DNA of 64,000 nucleotides from Neptuniibacter sp048548695 (GTDB lineage: Bacteria; Pseudomonadota; Gammaproteobacteria; Pseudomonadales; Balneatricaceae): the NCBI RefSeq assembly GCF_048548695.1, contig NZ_JBLYIF010000003.1, one strand, 5' to 3'. Position 1 is the stretch's first letter. Each line of letters starts with the position of its first letter. Under the pieces are notes generated by a model. It was given only the letters and a program-made list of their open reading frames with translations. It was not told the DNA's origin and made no database searches. Both the position numbers and the translations under genes were made by a program. This document shows, piece by piece, positions 46,801 to 56,482 of the stretch.

Positions 46801-49800
46801 TCCCAGTGATCGGTGGGGTCGACCACGCTATCGGTGGTGTACAACAGGCACAGGCGGGCAATCTGCATATTGATGGTGACCTCATTATAATGGATGTTGA
46901 TGCGGGTCAATCCAACTTTCAGGCTCAGTTGATCAAAGGCAGTTACGGCATACTGGCACTTGATCAAAATGGTCATTGGGGTTACACCGCATCAGCCAAT
47001 CAGCCGGGATTAAAGATGCTGCATGGCAGTCAGCATGTTGAAGAGACCTTCACGGTTATGACAGCAGACGGCACCCCGCACGATATTGTAATCAAAATTC
47101 AGGGTCAGAATACTCCCGCAGCCTTCGGTGGTGTTAACGCGGGCATGACCATGGAAGACACCGTGGATACCTTCTCGGGCAAGATGTCTGTAACAGATCC
47201 CAATGTCGGTGAGTCTAAGTTCACTGTACAAGATCATGATACCGCTCACGGTCATATTTCCCTCACAGCCGATGGCTCTTGGATATACCACCTTAACGAT
47301 CAGGATCCCGCGGTTCAGGCACTCGCAGCAAAAGGAACGTTGACCGAGAATATCGTCGTGGGTAGTGTCGACGGCACGCCCCACATTATTACCATCAATA
47401 TTGCCGGTACCAACGACCAGCCTGTCATCACCGGCAGTCACGCAGGTAAAGTCACTGAAGATACAAGCATCAGTACTGCTGTCGGCACACTGACAGGCTC
47501 TGATGTGGACGCCGGTGCAGCGTTAACATGGGCGGTTGCAGGGTCGGATCAAGGTCAATACGGCACCATCGCGGTAGATCCGGCAACGGGCCAGTGGACC
47601 TATCATCTCGATAATAGCCGCGCTGCAACCCAGCAACTGACCGATGGTCAGTTACAGAAAGAGACGTTCACCGTTGAACTTATTGATGAATATGGTGCCA
47701 AGTCGCAGCAAACGGTCACAATCAGCGTTATAGGTGCCAATGATGGTCCGGTTGTGTTCTCCAGTGCGACGCTGCCGGGTAGCAGTGAGGATGTGGATGT
47801 CACACTTACATCATCGCAGTTGCTGGCTAACGCTACCGATGTGGACCTGGGTGAAAGCGCATTACTCAGCATAGAAAATCTGCAGGTCGACCACGGCACT
47901 ATTACTGACCATCACGACGGTACGTTTACTTTCCATCCGGCCGCTAATTATAACGGCGATGTCACCTTTACCTATGACGTACAAGATCCTCATGGCGCTT
48001 CGGTCAGTACAACCGCGCGCATGAATCTTGCTGCCGTTAATGATGCTGCCACGATTTCTGGTGATGACCGGTTGGCAACAGTCGACGATGACACGGCGCT
48101 GAAAGGTCAGTTACAGGTTACCGATATCGATTCGACCAGTGAGGAACATTTCACGCCGTTAACCGATGTCGATGGCACCTACGGCAAGTTCTGCATCGAT
48201 GCCAGTGGCCAATGGAACTACACGCCGGATGCACGAGCCGATGCACTGGCACCGGGAGATACACCGAAAGAAACTTTCACCGTCCACACCGTGGATGGCA
48301 CTGCGCACACAGTCGAGGTCGTGGTTACCGGCTCTTCCGATATCGCCCTTGGTGGCGATACTACGGGTGCAGCAACAGAAGACACGGCCACCATCATCTC
48401 AGGTGATCTAGTCATAACGGATGAAACCGGTGTGGCTACCACGCCTCATTTGGGTGACCATAGCCTGTCGGGTACATACGGTTCGCTCGATCTGCGTGAC
48501 CAGGGCCACTGGATTTACAACCTGCATAACCAGGCTACCAATGTACAGGGTCTGAAAGATGGTGAAATGGTGGAGGATCATTTTCACATCACCCTGCCAG
48601 ACGGAACTACTCAAGATGTAAATATTCAGGTCACTGGTACCCATGACCTGCCGGTGATCGAGGCAATGGCTGCCACCGCTGGCGCAGCTGAAGTGGATCA
48701 AGTTGTGCAAGTATCCGACTTCACCGGCGCCACCGATCTGGACATGCTCAACACCGAACATACGGGAGTATCGGCTGGCGCAAAAATTGTCGGACTTTAC
48801 ATGCCGGGCAGTGATTCCAATTTATTGGCCAACATTGCGCTGGGAGATTTACCGACCACTCACTCCGCCTATGACACTAGCAACCTAGCCGCTGCCGGGG
48901 CAGGCTATCAGTATTTGGATCAGCACGGATGGTTTGGCCAAAATCTCGAGGGTGGACCGACTCGTTTCACCGCGCTCCCGCCGGATGTCCGTAATAATTT
49001 TGAAGGTGGACTCGTGGTGTTCGAGGATGGCACCTTCGGCCGACTGGTCAAGGTTTGCGAGGATCCTCGTCCCAACGGTCCCGGTGACTACATCTATTTC
49101 AACAAATTCGAGGGTGTAGACACCAACAACGGTTTATCCGTCTTCTCTGGTGATGCGGCAGCCGGATCACAGGTCGAAGTCTATGAAGGTGCCCAGCACC
49201 TTGGCACTGCCACTGCGGACAGCCATGGCCGTTGGCAGCTTGGGGTGCCTAATCTGACCGATGGCGACCATGCTATTCACACCGTAGCAGGAGGTATCCA
49301 GTCGGAACCCATGATGGTGGGAATTTCAGGTAATCAGGCAGACCTGACACCCGCCACGCCGATCCTTGGAACAACGACGGAAGACGACAGCGCCCACCAA
49401 AGTCTGTCCGGGCAGATGCACGTCACCGACGCTGATATTGCTGACCATCCTGCGTTTACGGTGCAACAAGACATTGGCGGAAAATACGGGTCTTTCTCTA
49501 TTGATGCCGATGGCAATTGGCACTACACCCTCGACAATTCTGTTGCCGCTACTCAGTTCCTCGGCGCACATCAAACGGCCCACGAAACTTTTCTTGTCGA
49601 AGTCACTACCGATAGCGGCGAAACCGCTACGCAGGTCGTTCAGGTTGATGTGACCGGCACAAACGACGCGCCTATCGTGGCGCAGGTGATTTCCCCCGTC
49701 AGCGTCAACGAAGGTGATGCGCTTAGTTTTCAGATACCCGCAGGCAGCTTTACCGACGTGGATGACAGCATGCTCAGCTACACGGCAACCCTGACGGATG

Positions 49801-52800
49801 GCAGTGCTCTGCCAGCTTGGCTTCACTTCGACGCAGCAACGCAAACCTTCAACGGCAGCCCGACGCATGCTGAAGATGGCCAGCTCAGCGTTAAAGTCAC
49901 TGCGACTGACGTGCATGGCGCTGCGAGTTCGACAAACTTTGCTTTGAGCGTGATCGACAATGTCGCACCGAATAGGCCAACCATCGATCCCCTATTCGCG
50001 GACATCGACACCGCCACACCAACCCTGACCGGTCAGGCGGAAGTCGGAAGCACTGTCACGATCATGGACGGTCAGAATGTAGTCGGCACCACTATCGCTG
50101 ATGCTCAGGGGCACTTCAGTTTCACACCGTCATCGGCTTTGGCCGATGGCAGCCACAGTTTTTATGTCACGGCAACCGATGCTGCTGGCAATGCCTCGTC
50201 ACCCAGCAACATATCTAACACAGCAATCGACACACAGACCCAGCCCATTCTCAGCATCGACAGCATTGATAATTCTCTGGAAGTGCAGACGCAAACGACG
50301 GGTGGACACCATGTCCATGGCGCCAACCATCCAGGCAACAGCGGACATTGGGCTGCTAATGCATATGAAGTGACGTCTGGTGATGTGACAATCCATGGTT
50401 CAGCCGCCGGTGTGGCAGATGGTAGTACCGTCACCTTGCAGCTTCAGGATAAGCTGAATCCTGCGAATACATTTGATCTGACAGCGACCGTCAATGCTGG
50501 GCACTGGACGGTCACCATTGATCATTCCCAAGTCGACAAGGTAGGTCAGCACGATTGGCAGGTAGGCGTCAGTGCCACCAATAAATTTGGCGATGTCATC
50601 CATACCAGCACAGAAATTATCGATGAAGGTGCATTGACGCAAGCGCTGACTGAAGGCGCAGCGGGAGCGAATCTGGACTTACTGGATGGTGCAGACGGTA
50701 TGGCTGTGCAGAATGTATTGTATTCCACAGATGGCACGCAGTATTTCAGCCGAATCCCGGCAGGATTTGCTTTGGCAGCAGACGGTCACACCCTCCAGGT
50801 TGATCCCGACAGCGCGGCTTTTGAACATCTGGCAGAAAATGCCCAAGTCACTTTCCATGTAAAATACGATATCGTCGAGACCGTCAGTGGTACAACTGAG
50901 GTCATCCACCAGACTGCATCTGTCATTATTACCGGCACTAATGATGCGCCAACAGTCTCATCTTCTGTTGTTTTAACCGCAGGAACAGAAGACACAGAAG
51001 TAACCTTAACTGCTGCACAATTATTGGCCAATGCATCAGATGTAGACCACGGTGAATCTGCTCAGCTGAGTGTGCATAATCTGCAAGCCGATCATGGCAC
51101 CATCACCGACAACCCCGACGGCACTTTTACCTTTCACCCGGAAGCTAACTACAACGGCACTGTCAGCATTACCTACGATGTGCAGGATCCACAGGGATCC
51201 ACCGTCGCCACATCGGCCAGTATGGATCTGGCTGCTGTAGCCGACGCTGCCACAATTGCAGGACAGGACCATCTCACGGCCCATGAAGACGGAGCTTCTT
51301 CGATCCACGGACAGCTCGGCGTGAGCGATCCGGATGCCGGCGAGTCACATTTTAACCAGCAAATGCACGTCACCGGCTCCGGTGGATTCGGCCATTTCAC
51401 CGTCCTGCCCACCGGCATGTGGATCTTTTCTCCAGACAACGCCAACCCCCGTGTTCAGGCGCTGGGCGAGCATCAAACGCTCACCGATGAATTGGTCGTC
51501 ACCAGCACTGACGGTACCCAGCACACGGTGACCGTAACCATCGAAGGTACCGATGACACGCCGGTGATAACCGGCGATACAACTGCGACTTTGACAGAAG
51601 ATACCGGTGTCACAGCAACCGGGGCGCTTTCAGCCTCCGGCACCCTGACTGTTTCTGATATCGACGACGGGCAGAATCCAACCTTCGTCGCCCAACACAT
51701 TCCGGGCAGCGGCGGCTACGGCATTTTCAGCATCGATGCCGCAGGCAACTGGCAATACCTCGCCAACAATGCCAATCCGACCATTCAAGGACTGAAGGCA
51801 GGCGAACCACTGACCGAAACGGCCGAAGTCGTCACCACGGACGGCACCCGGCAAACCATTACCGTCACCATCACCGGAACCAATGACGCGCCCACTGTAA
51901 CAGCCGCCTCAGGACACCAGACGGCAAGCGAAGATGCCCCGCTGATTTTCTCTGAAGCAACTGTGCTTGGCATGGTAGGCGCGACAGATGTCGATTCAGA
52001 CACGCTGCATGTAACCGGGATCAATATCGATCCGACATTTGGTCAGTTCGCCCAACGGGCCGATGGTTCCTGGATTTTTACCCCGGCTTCCCAGGTCAGT
52101 GGCTCTGATCTGCCGGTCACCATTGAGGTGAGCGATGGCCACGCCACGAGTTCAGCGCAGGGCCTGCTCGATATCACCGCAGTGGCAGATACACCCACGC
52201 TTCAGGTGACAGTCAGTTCACTGGCACATCAGGCTGCCAACAGCTATAGCACGGCAGATTTTAGTGGCACGACCGAAGCCATCGATTTCGATGTCACCAG
52301 CAGTGGGTATCAGATTCCCGGTGAGAATCAGCAGGCTGGCTACTATGCAGTAATGACCGCACACGGTGGCACGGCCGATGATGTTTTCCGCTTCTCGGAT
52401 TTGCAGCCCGGGCAAACCTATCAGGTTGATGGTGGTTCGGGTTCGAACGTACTTGATTTCTCCAGCTACCACGCAGACGACGTAAAGATCGATACCGGTG
52501 CAAAAACCGTTACCGTGACATTACCGGGTGGCAGTACGTCGACTATCCACTATGAGAATGTCGATCAATTCCGCTTTTCTGACACCGTGTTCGATGGAAC
52601 GCCCCATGGTTTAACGCCGGTCAAAGGGCAATGGGTCGCTGAAGGCGCACAGATCGAATCTACCGGCGGCGGTCCGATGCAAACCTCCATCGTGAATTTT
52701 CAGGGACAGTTGGCTGCTGACTACACGCTGGCAGCAACAGTGAATGCGCACCATGCTGCTCCCGGGCATGCATACACCAATGGCGGTATCGTGTTTGATT

Positions 52801-55800
52801 ATGTCGATGAGCATAATTACAAGGTTGCTTTCCTGCGTGTCGGGAAGCAAGCCTGGACGATTGAAAACTGCCAGAACGGTCACACCACAAGAGTTGCAGG
52901 TGTCCAGGACCCGGCATTAACCACAGCCGATGCTGATCACGAAGTTGAGCTGCGTGTGCATGGTTCGGTGGCCGAGCTCTGGTCCGGGGGTGTCATGAAA
53001 ACCTCCCATGACTTTCATGAGCCTTTGAACAATGGCCAGTTTGGTGTTGTGGCGGATCGTGCCCAAACCGCTTTTACACTGGAAATGCAGCCCAGCGATT
53101 GGGCACCTTCAGCGCCGGATCTCGAGATCCTGATGGGGGCGCACGACGGCTCAGTCACTACCGCCGATGTGCTGGCGCAATCGATTGATCCGGAAGGCCA
53201 TGCCGTGACCCTGAGCAGCGTACAGGCAACCACATCACATGGCGGTACCGTGGTCGATAATGGCGATGGCACTTTCAGTTACGTCCCTGCATCTGGCTTC
53301 ACCGGCCAGGACTCGTTTACTTACGAGGTCACCGACGGCACCAACGTAACGACAGCCACAGTCCGAGTCAATATTGCCAATATTCATACAGTGCCCGACG
53401 CACACCCCGGCGATCCCTTTGTGGTCAACATTGGCACTGACTCGGTGGACGCCGGTGAAACCCTAACCACGCGATTGGTTGGCCTGCCAGACGGCGCCAT
53501 TGTCACCGACGGCACCCATACGGCGACGGTGAGTTCGGGTGATCATCTGGATGTCAGTAGCTGGGCGCTGCAGAGCATTACCGTTACCCCTCCGGCTGAT
53601 CAAACCGACAACTATCTTGTTCATGTCGAAACCCGATCCACTGATGGTGCTGATAATTCTCCTTGGGTTTCAACCTCCTTGCGTGTGCAACTGGACCCAC
53701 TAAGCTCCACGTTTGCTGATGCCTCCATCACAGGAGTTCTCGCGCAAAGTACTGATGAAGACAGTGCGGTTTCAGGCGTTCTGACAGTCACCGATGCTGA
53801 CGCAGGGGAAGATCATTTTGTATCGCAACAAAATACAGATGGCAGCTATGGCGCCTTCAGCATTGATGCAAGCGGACACTGGACCTACACACCTGATGAC
53901 CGGGCAGACGCACTGACAGACCAGGTAACTGCGAAGGAAACCTTTGTTGTACAAAGTGCAGACGGCAGCATTCAGCATATTGAGATTACGCTGACGGGAA
54001 CCGTTGATGCGGCAGTGATAAGCGGTACCGATTCGGCCTTGATGACAGAAGATCAGAATCTTCAGCGTGGAAATCTGAACGCCCAGGGACAGTTGAACAT
54101 TACGGATAGAGACTCGGGCGAAGCCGCCTTCGTCGCGCAAAGGTCTGCTGCTGGCAGCAATGGCTTAGGCGAGTTTCACGTCACGGCGACAGGTTCCTGG
54201 GCCTATATCGCAGATAACAGTAACCCGGCGATACAGGCACTCGGAGCAAATAGTGCCCCCCTGACCGACACCTTGGAGGTTACCTCCGTCGACGGCACAA
54301 CGCACACCATTACCGTCAGGATACAAGGCTCCAACGATGCACCGGTGGTGAGTGCAACTACGGCTGCAGCTGCGGCAGACATGGGTTCTACCGACGAGGA
54401 CACCGCCAAGACCTTCACCGAAGCAGAACTGCTTCACCTCGTCGGCGCCAGCGATGCCGACACCGCTGACACCCTTCATGTCACCGGAGTAACCAGCCCT
54501 CACGGCACCTTCGCGCAGGATGCCACCAGCGGCGACTGGACCTTCACCCCAATGGCGAACTATCACGGCGATGATGTGGCCGTGACACTCACTGTCAACG
54601 ATGGACACGTCGACACCACTGCCCACGGTATGCTCGATGTGACTTCAGTGACCGATGCCGCCACCGCCAATCTCGCTCCGGTGGCCGAGCAGCATGTCAT
54701 GGAGTTCCACGAAAACCTTGCCGGCGCGGTGATGACCGATGGCCCACTTCAGACCCACGGCGACATAGCGTCACTGGCCATCGAACTTTCCGTCATCGGT
54801 GGGAATCAGGGTAAAGTCTCAGGTTTCACTGGTCCGACGCTTGTGAGCTACGCGGCAAGCAGCAGTGACCTGAACACATTTTACATCTGGAATCCTAATA
54901 GCCTGACTCTGCACATCAATGGTCAGGAGATTGATACCCACGTCAACATGGGGACGGATTCGGACAGCCACCGATGGTCCTTTGTCTGGGACGGGCAGAG
55001 CGGTGATCTCGATATTCTCAAAGACGGACAATCCGTTCATCACCAGACCGGCGTGGCTCAAGGCTACCAAATCCCCGGCGGTGGCGTACTCGCCTTCGGC
55101 AACGATCAGGACAGCCTGGGCGGTGGCTACTCAACCGGCGATGCCTGGCACGGCCAGATGTTCAGTGCAACTGCCTCCACGGGGGTAACCGCCGCGCAGT
55201 TGGCCAACACCCCTCTACGTAGCGCCACGCAGGGCAACGCGCTGTTTCTCGATATTCAGGCTGAGTCCAGCGGGGTGGTCGATACCACCGGACATCACAC
55301 CATCAGTGTGGCAGGTGGTGTGTCCACACCGACCACCATGGTTGATACTAGCATTGCCAACCCTTTGCCTGGTGCCCTGCTGCACCTGCACCCAACGGTC
55401 ACAACACCAGATCCGACGGACACGGTTTCCGCCGTGCACATCAGTGGCCTCATTGCCGGCACGGTGCTTTCCGATGGACACGGACACAGCCAGACAGTCA
55501 CTGGACCCGGCGATGCCACCGATGTGCACGGCTGGACACTCACTGATGTCACTGCACAACTACCGGCGGGTTCGCATACCAATATGCAGATCGGCATTGA
55601 GGTAGAAACAACCGGTCCGGATGGCACCCACACCAGAACCGACGCCAACGCCGCCGTCATCATCGACCCGACGGCTTCCGTTCCCGACGCCACCATTGCC
55701 GGCGACGACACCGCCACCACAGCCGATGATGATACCGCGGTGTCCGGCACGCTCACCGTCAGTGATTCCGACGCCAGTCAGGCGCACTTCACCGCTCAGA

Positions 55801-56453
55801 CCGACGTCAACGGCCAATATGGCAAGCTCTCCATCGACGAGCAGGGCCACTGGAGTTTCACGCCCGACGACCGCGCCAATGCGCTCTCCGCTGGCGAAGC
55901 CCAAACCGATACCTTCACCGTCACTTCGGCCGATGGCACCACTCACGACGTGGCGATCACTGTCACCGGTAGCGACGAAGCACCGGCGGTTGCCAGTGAC
56001 GAAGGTGATTCATCGGTAGAATCGTCAGACGTAGCATTCATGGTTGACGCTGAGAACACTGCAGCTAACGCCGAGAGTATCGCCGCTGATACTGAGGTGT
56101 CCATCCCAGATACATCGGTTTCCGATCTATCTGGGCTTTTAGGTACAGACACTGCGGCTAGTCTTAACTTTGATAATGTTAATCAACAAGCCGCAAGTTC
56201 AGAGCCAACATCCGATACATTGATGCCCGTGTCAGCAGACGATGTTCTAGCCATGCCGGATGCGGCCGCTCAGACGTTGTTGGATTCCATTGAGAGCCAA
56301 AGCACGCAGACACCGGATCTGGTAAACCCCACAAAAACCGACTCTGCTACTTCAGATGACGCGGGTCTGTCTCAGGATGACCAGGCCTACGCGCCTGATC
56401 AGTCCATCATTGATTCACAGATCGCGGACGCTTCGGATGACCAGAATGTTTAA
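43860..56453 (+). CDS. Giant VCBS-repeat adhesin secreted by a type I system
   Basis: The 4197-aa protein begins with a small beta-rich module (VTESVIVIAIRGEVLVQD...LKLDDKLLPGDTILQG) like the N-terminal retention modules of LapA/BapA adhesins. A charged linker follows. From about residue 195 VCBS/cadherin-like repeats of about 100 residues succeed one another, most ending in VTGTNDAPV-type strands. Inserted modules include a bacterial Ig-like domain (near 49.96-50.24 kb) and two LamG/concanavalin-like domains (52.6-53.1 and 54.7-55.2 kb). There is a single RTX-like GGSGSN patch at about 52.43 kb. The C-terminus is acidic and has no RTX nonapeptide block. The linker contains PAAK but no TAAG LapG site. 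The start at 43860 has a GGAG site; a frame at 43845 is also open. The ATPase gene follows 29 bp on. Confidence 0.93.
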   Translation: MNVTKVTESVIVIAIRGEVLVQDKHGHVRLLKLDDKLLPGDTILQGDGALVLQNQAGEQTTLGDVDDQQSDQTFFPPEQPSAQHNSQSDKPSDQPAAKPAEADDKTAVSETPLTRDTGELDAQVRVERSAQEAFAEAGFEQNGSGFSAAEGVVSELGAEGKHVELTGTGSQSVFKPSVEGGNSAVIAPDKLTGTPGTLQLHGSLVLDRGVTGLAVFRPATIQTNFGQLTITDKGEWSYTASNLHPGLQSLGEGASTTETVLVASNDGSKHQITIHIQGSNDAPVLQASHHTVDEGGALLSGQMVATDVDSGDSLSFSCKQAVAGFSLNPDGSYSFDPAHAQYNNLAAGDSLALNVPITVTDSKGDTDSQILEIIVTGTNDTPVMTIMSPVLVSEGDTVYQGQLSATDPDTGEPLMYSTSGHVDGFSMLPDGKYSFNPSHPAYTSLGVNEQLIINIPVVVSDPHGGSDTKTLSVTVLGTNDAPVLSIVPPENVAEDAVIMHGQLSSTEIDHGDTVAIYATTRHVDGFVMHLDGSYDFDPSHIAYQNLAENEVKELRIPLSVMDAHGAMDKGELIIRVTGTNDLPRMTAVPALAVHEGDAVYHGQLTATDIDTGDTLSYTETKPVAGFTMNADGSYTFDPGNAAYNNLGFNEQRVIDIPIVVTDSRGGSDTQVLSVTVIGTNDAPVISVVPPSDVREDAVMIHGHITSTDVDHGDMAIYASTRHIDGFVMHPDGSYDFDPSHIAYQNLAQNEVKEIHLPLTVMDAHGAVDQGELIVRVTGTNDLPSMVAVPALAAHEGDAIYHGQLTATDIDTGDTLSFSATKPVAGFTLHADGSYTFDPRDPAYDHLAPGDFDKLQIPVEVTDPHGGTATQTLEITVNGTNDNPVIVGQPLQRVDEDGSVRGQFQVTDRDDNEHFSYNVPAPVPGLTLAPDGSYKFDASDSFYQYLKQGESLDLSIPVVVTDSHAGQTQSQIHIHITGTNDIPVIGGVDHAIGGVQQAQAGNLHIDGDLIIMDVDAGQSNFQAQLIKGSYGILALDQNGHWGYTASANQPGLKMLHGSQHVEETFTVMTADGTPHDIVIKIQGQNTPAAFGGVNAGMTMEDTVDTFSGKMSVTDPNVGESKFTVQDHDTAHGHISLTADGSWIYHLNDQDPAVQALAAKGTLTENIVVGSVDGTPHIITINIAGTNDQPVITGSHAGKVTEDTSISTAVGTLTGSDVDAGAALTWAVAGSDQGQYGTIAVDPATGQWTYHLDNSRAATQQLTDGQLQKETFTVELIDEYGAKSQQTVTISVIGANDGPVVFSSATLPGSSEDVDVTLTSSQLLANATDVDLGESALLSIENLQVDHGTITDHHDGTFTFHPAANYNGDVTFTYDVQDPHGASVSTTARMNLAAVNDAATISGDDRLATVDDDTALKGQLQVTDIDSTSEEHFTPLTDVDGTYGKFCIDASGQWNYTPDARADALAPGDTPKETFTVHTVDGTAHTVEVVVTGSSDIALGGDTTGAATEDTATIISGDLVITDETGVATTPHLGDHSLSGTYGSLDLRDQGHWIYNLHNQATNVQGLKDGEMVEDHFHITLPDGTTQDVNIQVTGTHDLPVIEAMAATAGAAEVDQVVQVSDFTGATDLDMLNTEHTGVSAGAKIVGLYMPGSDSNLLANIALGDLPTTHSAYDTSNLAAAGAGYQYLDQHGWFGQNLEGGPTRFTALPPDVRNNFEGGLVVFEDGTFGRLVKVCEDPRPNGPGDYIYFNKFEGVDTNNGLSVFSGDAAAGSQVEVYEGAQHLGTATADSHGRWQLGVPNLTDGDHAIHTVAGGIQSEPMMVGISGNQADLTPATPILGTTTEDDSAHQSLSGQMHVTDADIADHPAFTVQQDIGGKYGSFSIDADGNWHYTLDNSVAATQFLGAHQTAHETFLVEVTTDSGETATQVVQVDVTGTNDAPIVAQVISPVSVNEGDALSFQIPAGSFTDVDDSMLSYTATLTDGSALPAWLHFDAATQTFNGSPTHAEDGQLSVKVTATDVHGAASSTNFALSVIDNVAPNRPTIDPLFADIDTATPTLTGQAEVGSTVTIMDGQNVVGTTIADAQGHFSFTPSSALADGSHSFYVTATDAAGNASSPSNISNTAIDTQTQPILSIDSIDNSLEVQTQTTGGHHVHGANHPGNSGHWAANAYEVTSGDVTIHGSAAGVADGSTVTLQLQDKLNPANTFDLTATVNAGHWTVTIDHSQVDKVGQHDWQVGVSATNKFGDVIHTSTEIIDEGALTQALTEGAAGANLDLLDGADGMAVQNVLYSTDGTQYFSRIPAGFALAADGHTLQVDPDSAAFEHLAENAQVTFHVKYDIVETVSGTTEVIHQTASVIITGTNDAPTVSSSVVLTAGTEDTEVTLTAAQLLANASDVDHGESAQLSVHNLQADHGTITDNPDGTFTFHPEANYNGTVSITYDVQDPQGSTVATSASMDLAAVADAATIAGQDHLTAHEDGASSIHGQLGVSDPDAGESHFNQQMHVTGSGGFGHFTVLPTGMWIFSPDNANPRVQALGEHQTLTDELVVTSTDGTQHTVTVTIEGTDDTPVITGDTTATLTEDTGVTATGALSASGTLTVSDIDDGQNPTFVAQHIPGSGGYGIFSIDAAGNWQYLANNANPTIQGLKAGEPLTETAEVVTTDGTRQTITVTITGTNDAPTVTAASGHQTASEDAPLIFSEATVLGMVGATDVDSDTLHVTGINIDPTFGQFAQRADGSWIFTPASQVSGSDLPVTIEVSDGHATSSAQGLLDITAVADTPTLQVTVSSLAHQAANSYSTADFSGTTEAIDFDVTSSGYQIPGENQQAGYYAVMTAHGGTADDVFRFSDLQPGQTYQVDGGSGSNVLDFSSYHADDVKIDTGAKTVTVTLPGGSTSTIHYENVDQFRFSDTVFDGTPHGLTPVKGQWVAEGAQIESTGGGPMQTSIVNFQGQLAADYTLAATVNAHHAAPGHAYTNGGIVFDYVDEHNYKVAFLRVGKQAWTIENCQNGHTTRVAGVQDPALTTADADHEVELRVHGSVAELWSGGVMKTSHDFHEPLNNGQFGVVADRAQTAFTLEMQPSDWAPSAPDLEILMGAHDGSVTTADVLAQSIDPEGHAVTLSSVQATTSHGGTVVDNGDGTFSYVPASGFTGQDSFTYEVTDGTNVTTATVRVNIANIHTVPDAHPGDPFVVNIGTDSVDAGETLTTRLVGLPDGAIVTDGTHTATVSSGDHLDVSSWALQSITVTPPADQTDNYLVHVETRSTDGADNSPWVSTSLRVQLDPLSSTFADASITGVLAQSTDEDSAVSGVLTVTDADAGEDHFVSQQNTDGSYGAFSIDASGHWTYTPDDRADALTDQVTAKETFVVQSADGSIQHIEITLTGTVDAAVISGTDSALMTEDQNLQRGNLNAQGQLNITDRDSGEAAFVAQRSAAGSNGLGEFHVTATGSWAYIADNSNPAIQALGANSAPLTDTLEVTSVDGTTHTITVRIQGSNDAPVVSATTAAAAADMGSTDEDTAKTFTEAELLHLVGASDADTADTLHVTGVTSPHGTFAQDATSGDWTFTPMANYHGDDVAVTLTVNDGHVDTTAHGMLDVTSVTDAATANLAPVAEQHVMEFHENLAGAVMTDGPLQTHGDIASLAIELSVIGGNQGKVSGFTGPTLVSYAASSSDLNTFYIWNPNSLTLHINGQEIDTHVNMGTDSDSHRWSFVWDGQSGDLDILKDGQSVHHQTGVAQGYQIPGGGVLAFGNDQDSLGGGYSTGDAWHGQMFSATASTGVTAAQLANTPLRSATQGNALFLDIQAESSGVVDTTGHHTISVAGGVSTPTTMVDTSIANPLPGALLHLHPTVTTPDPTDTVSAVHISGLIAGTVLSDGHGHSQTVTGPGDATDVHGWTLTDVTAQLPAGSHTNMQIGIEVETTGPDGTHTRTDANAAVIIDPTASVPDATIAGDDTATTADDDTAVSGTLTVSDSDASQAHFTAQTDVNGQYGKLSIDEQGHWSFTPDDRANALSAGEAQTDTFTVTSADGTTHDVAITVTGSDEAPAVASDEGDSSVESSDVAFMVDAENTAANAESIAADTEVSIPDTSVSDLSGLLGTDTAASLNFDNVNQQAASSEPTSDTLMPVSADDVLAMPDAAAQTLLDSIESQSTQTPDLVNPTKTDSATSDDAGLSQDDQAYAPDQSIIDSQIADASDDQNV
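45297..46497 (+). repeat. 600-bp tandem duplication of two VCBS repeats
   Basis: Two adjacent units of about 200 codons are near-identical: HVDGFVMHLDGSYDFDPSH against HIDGFVMHPDGSYDFDPSH, and GQLTATDIDTGDTLS in both. At DNA level a 43-base stretch starting at 45661 recurs exactly at 46261. The offset is 600 bp after a 3-bp indel near 45403. Confidence 0.9.
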
Positions 56454-56482
56454 GGTTTTTACTTTTTTGCGTTTAATTCAGG

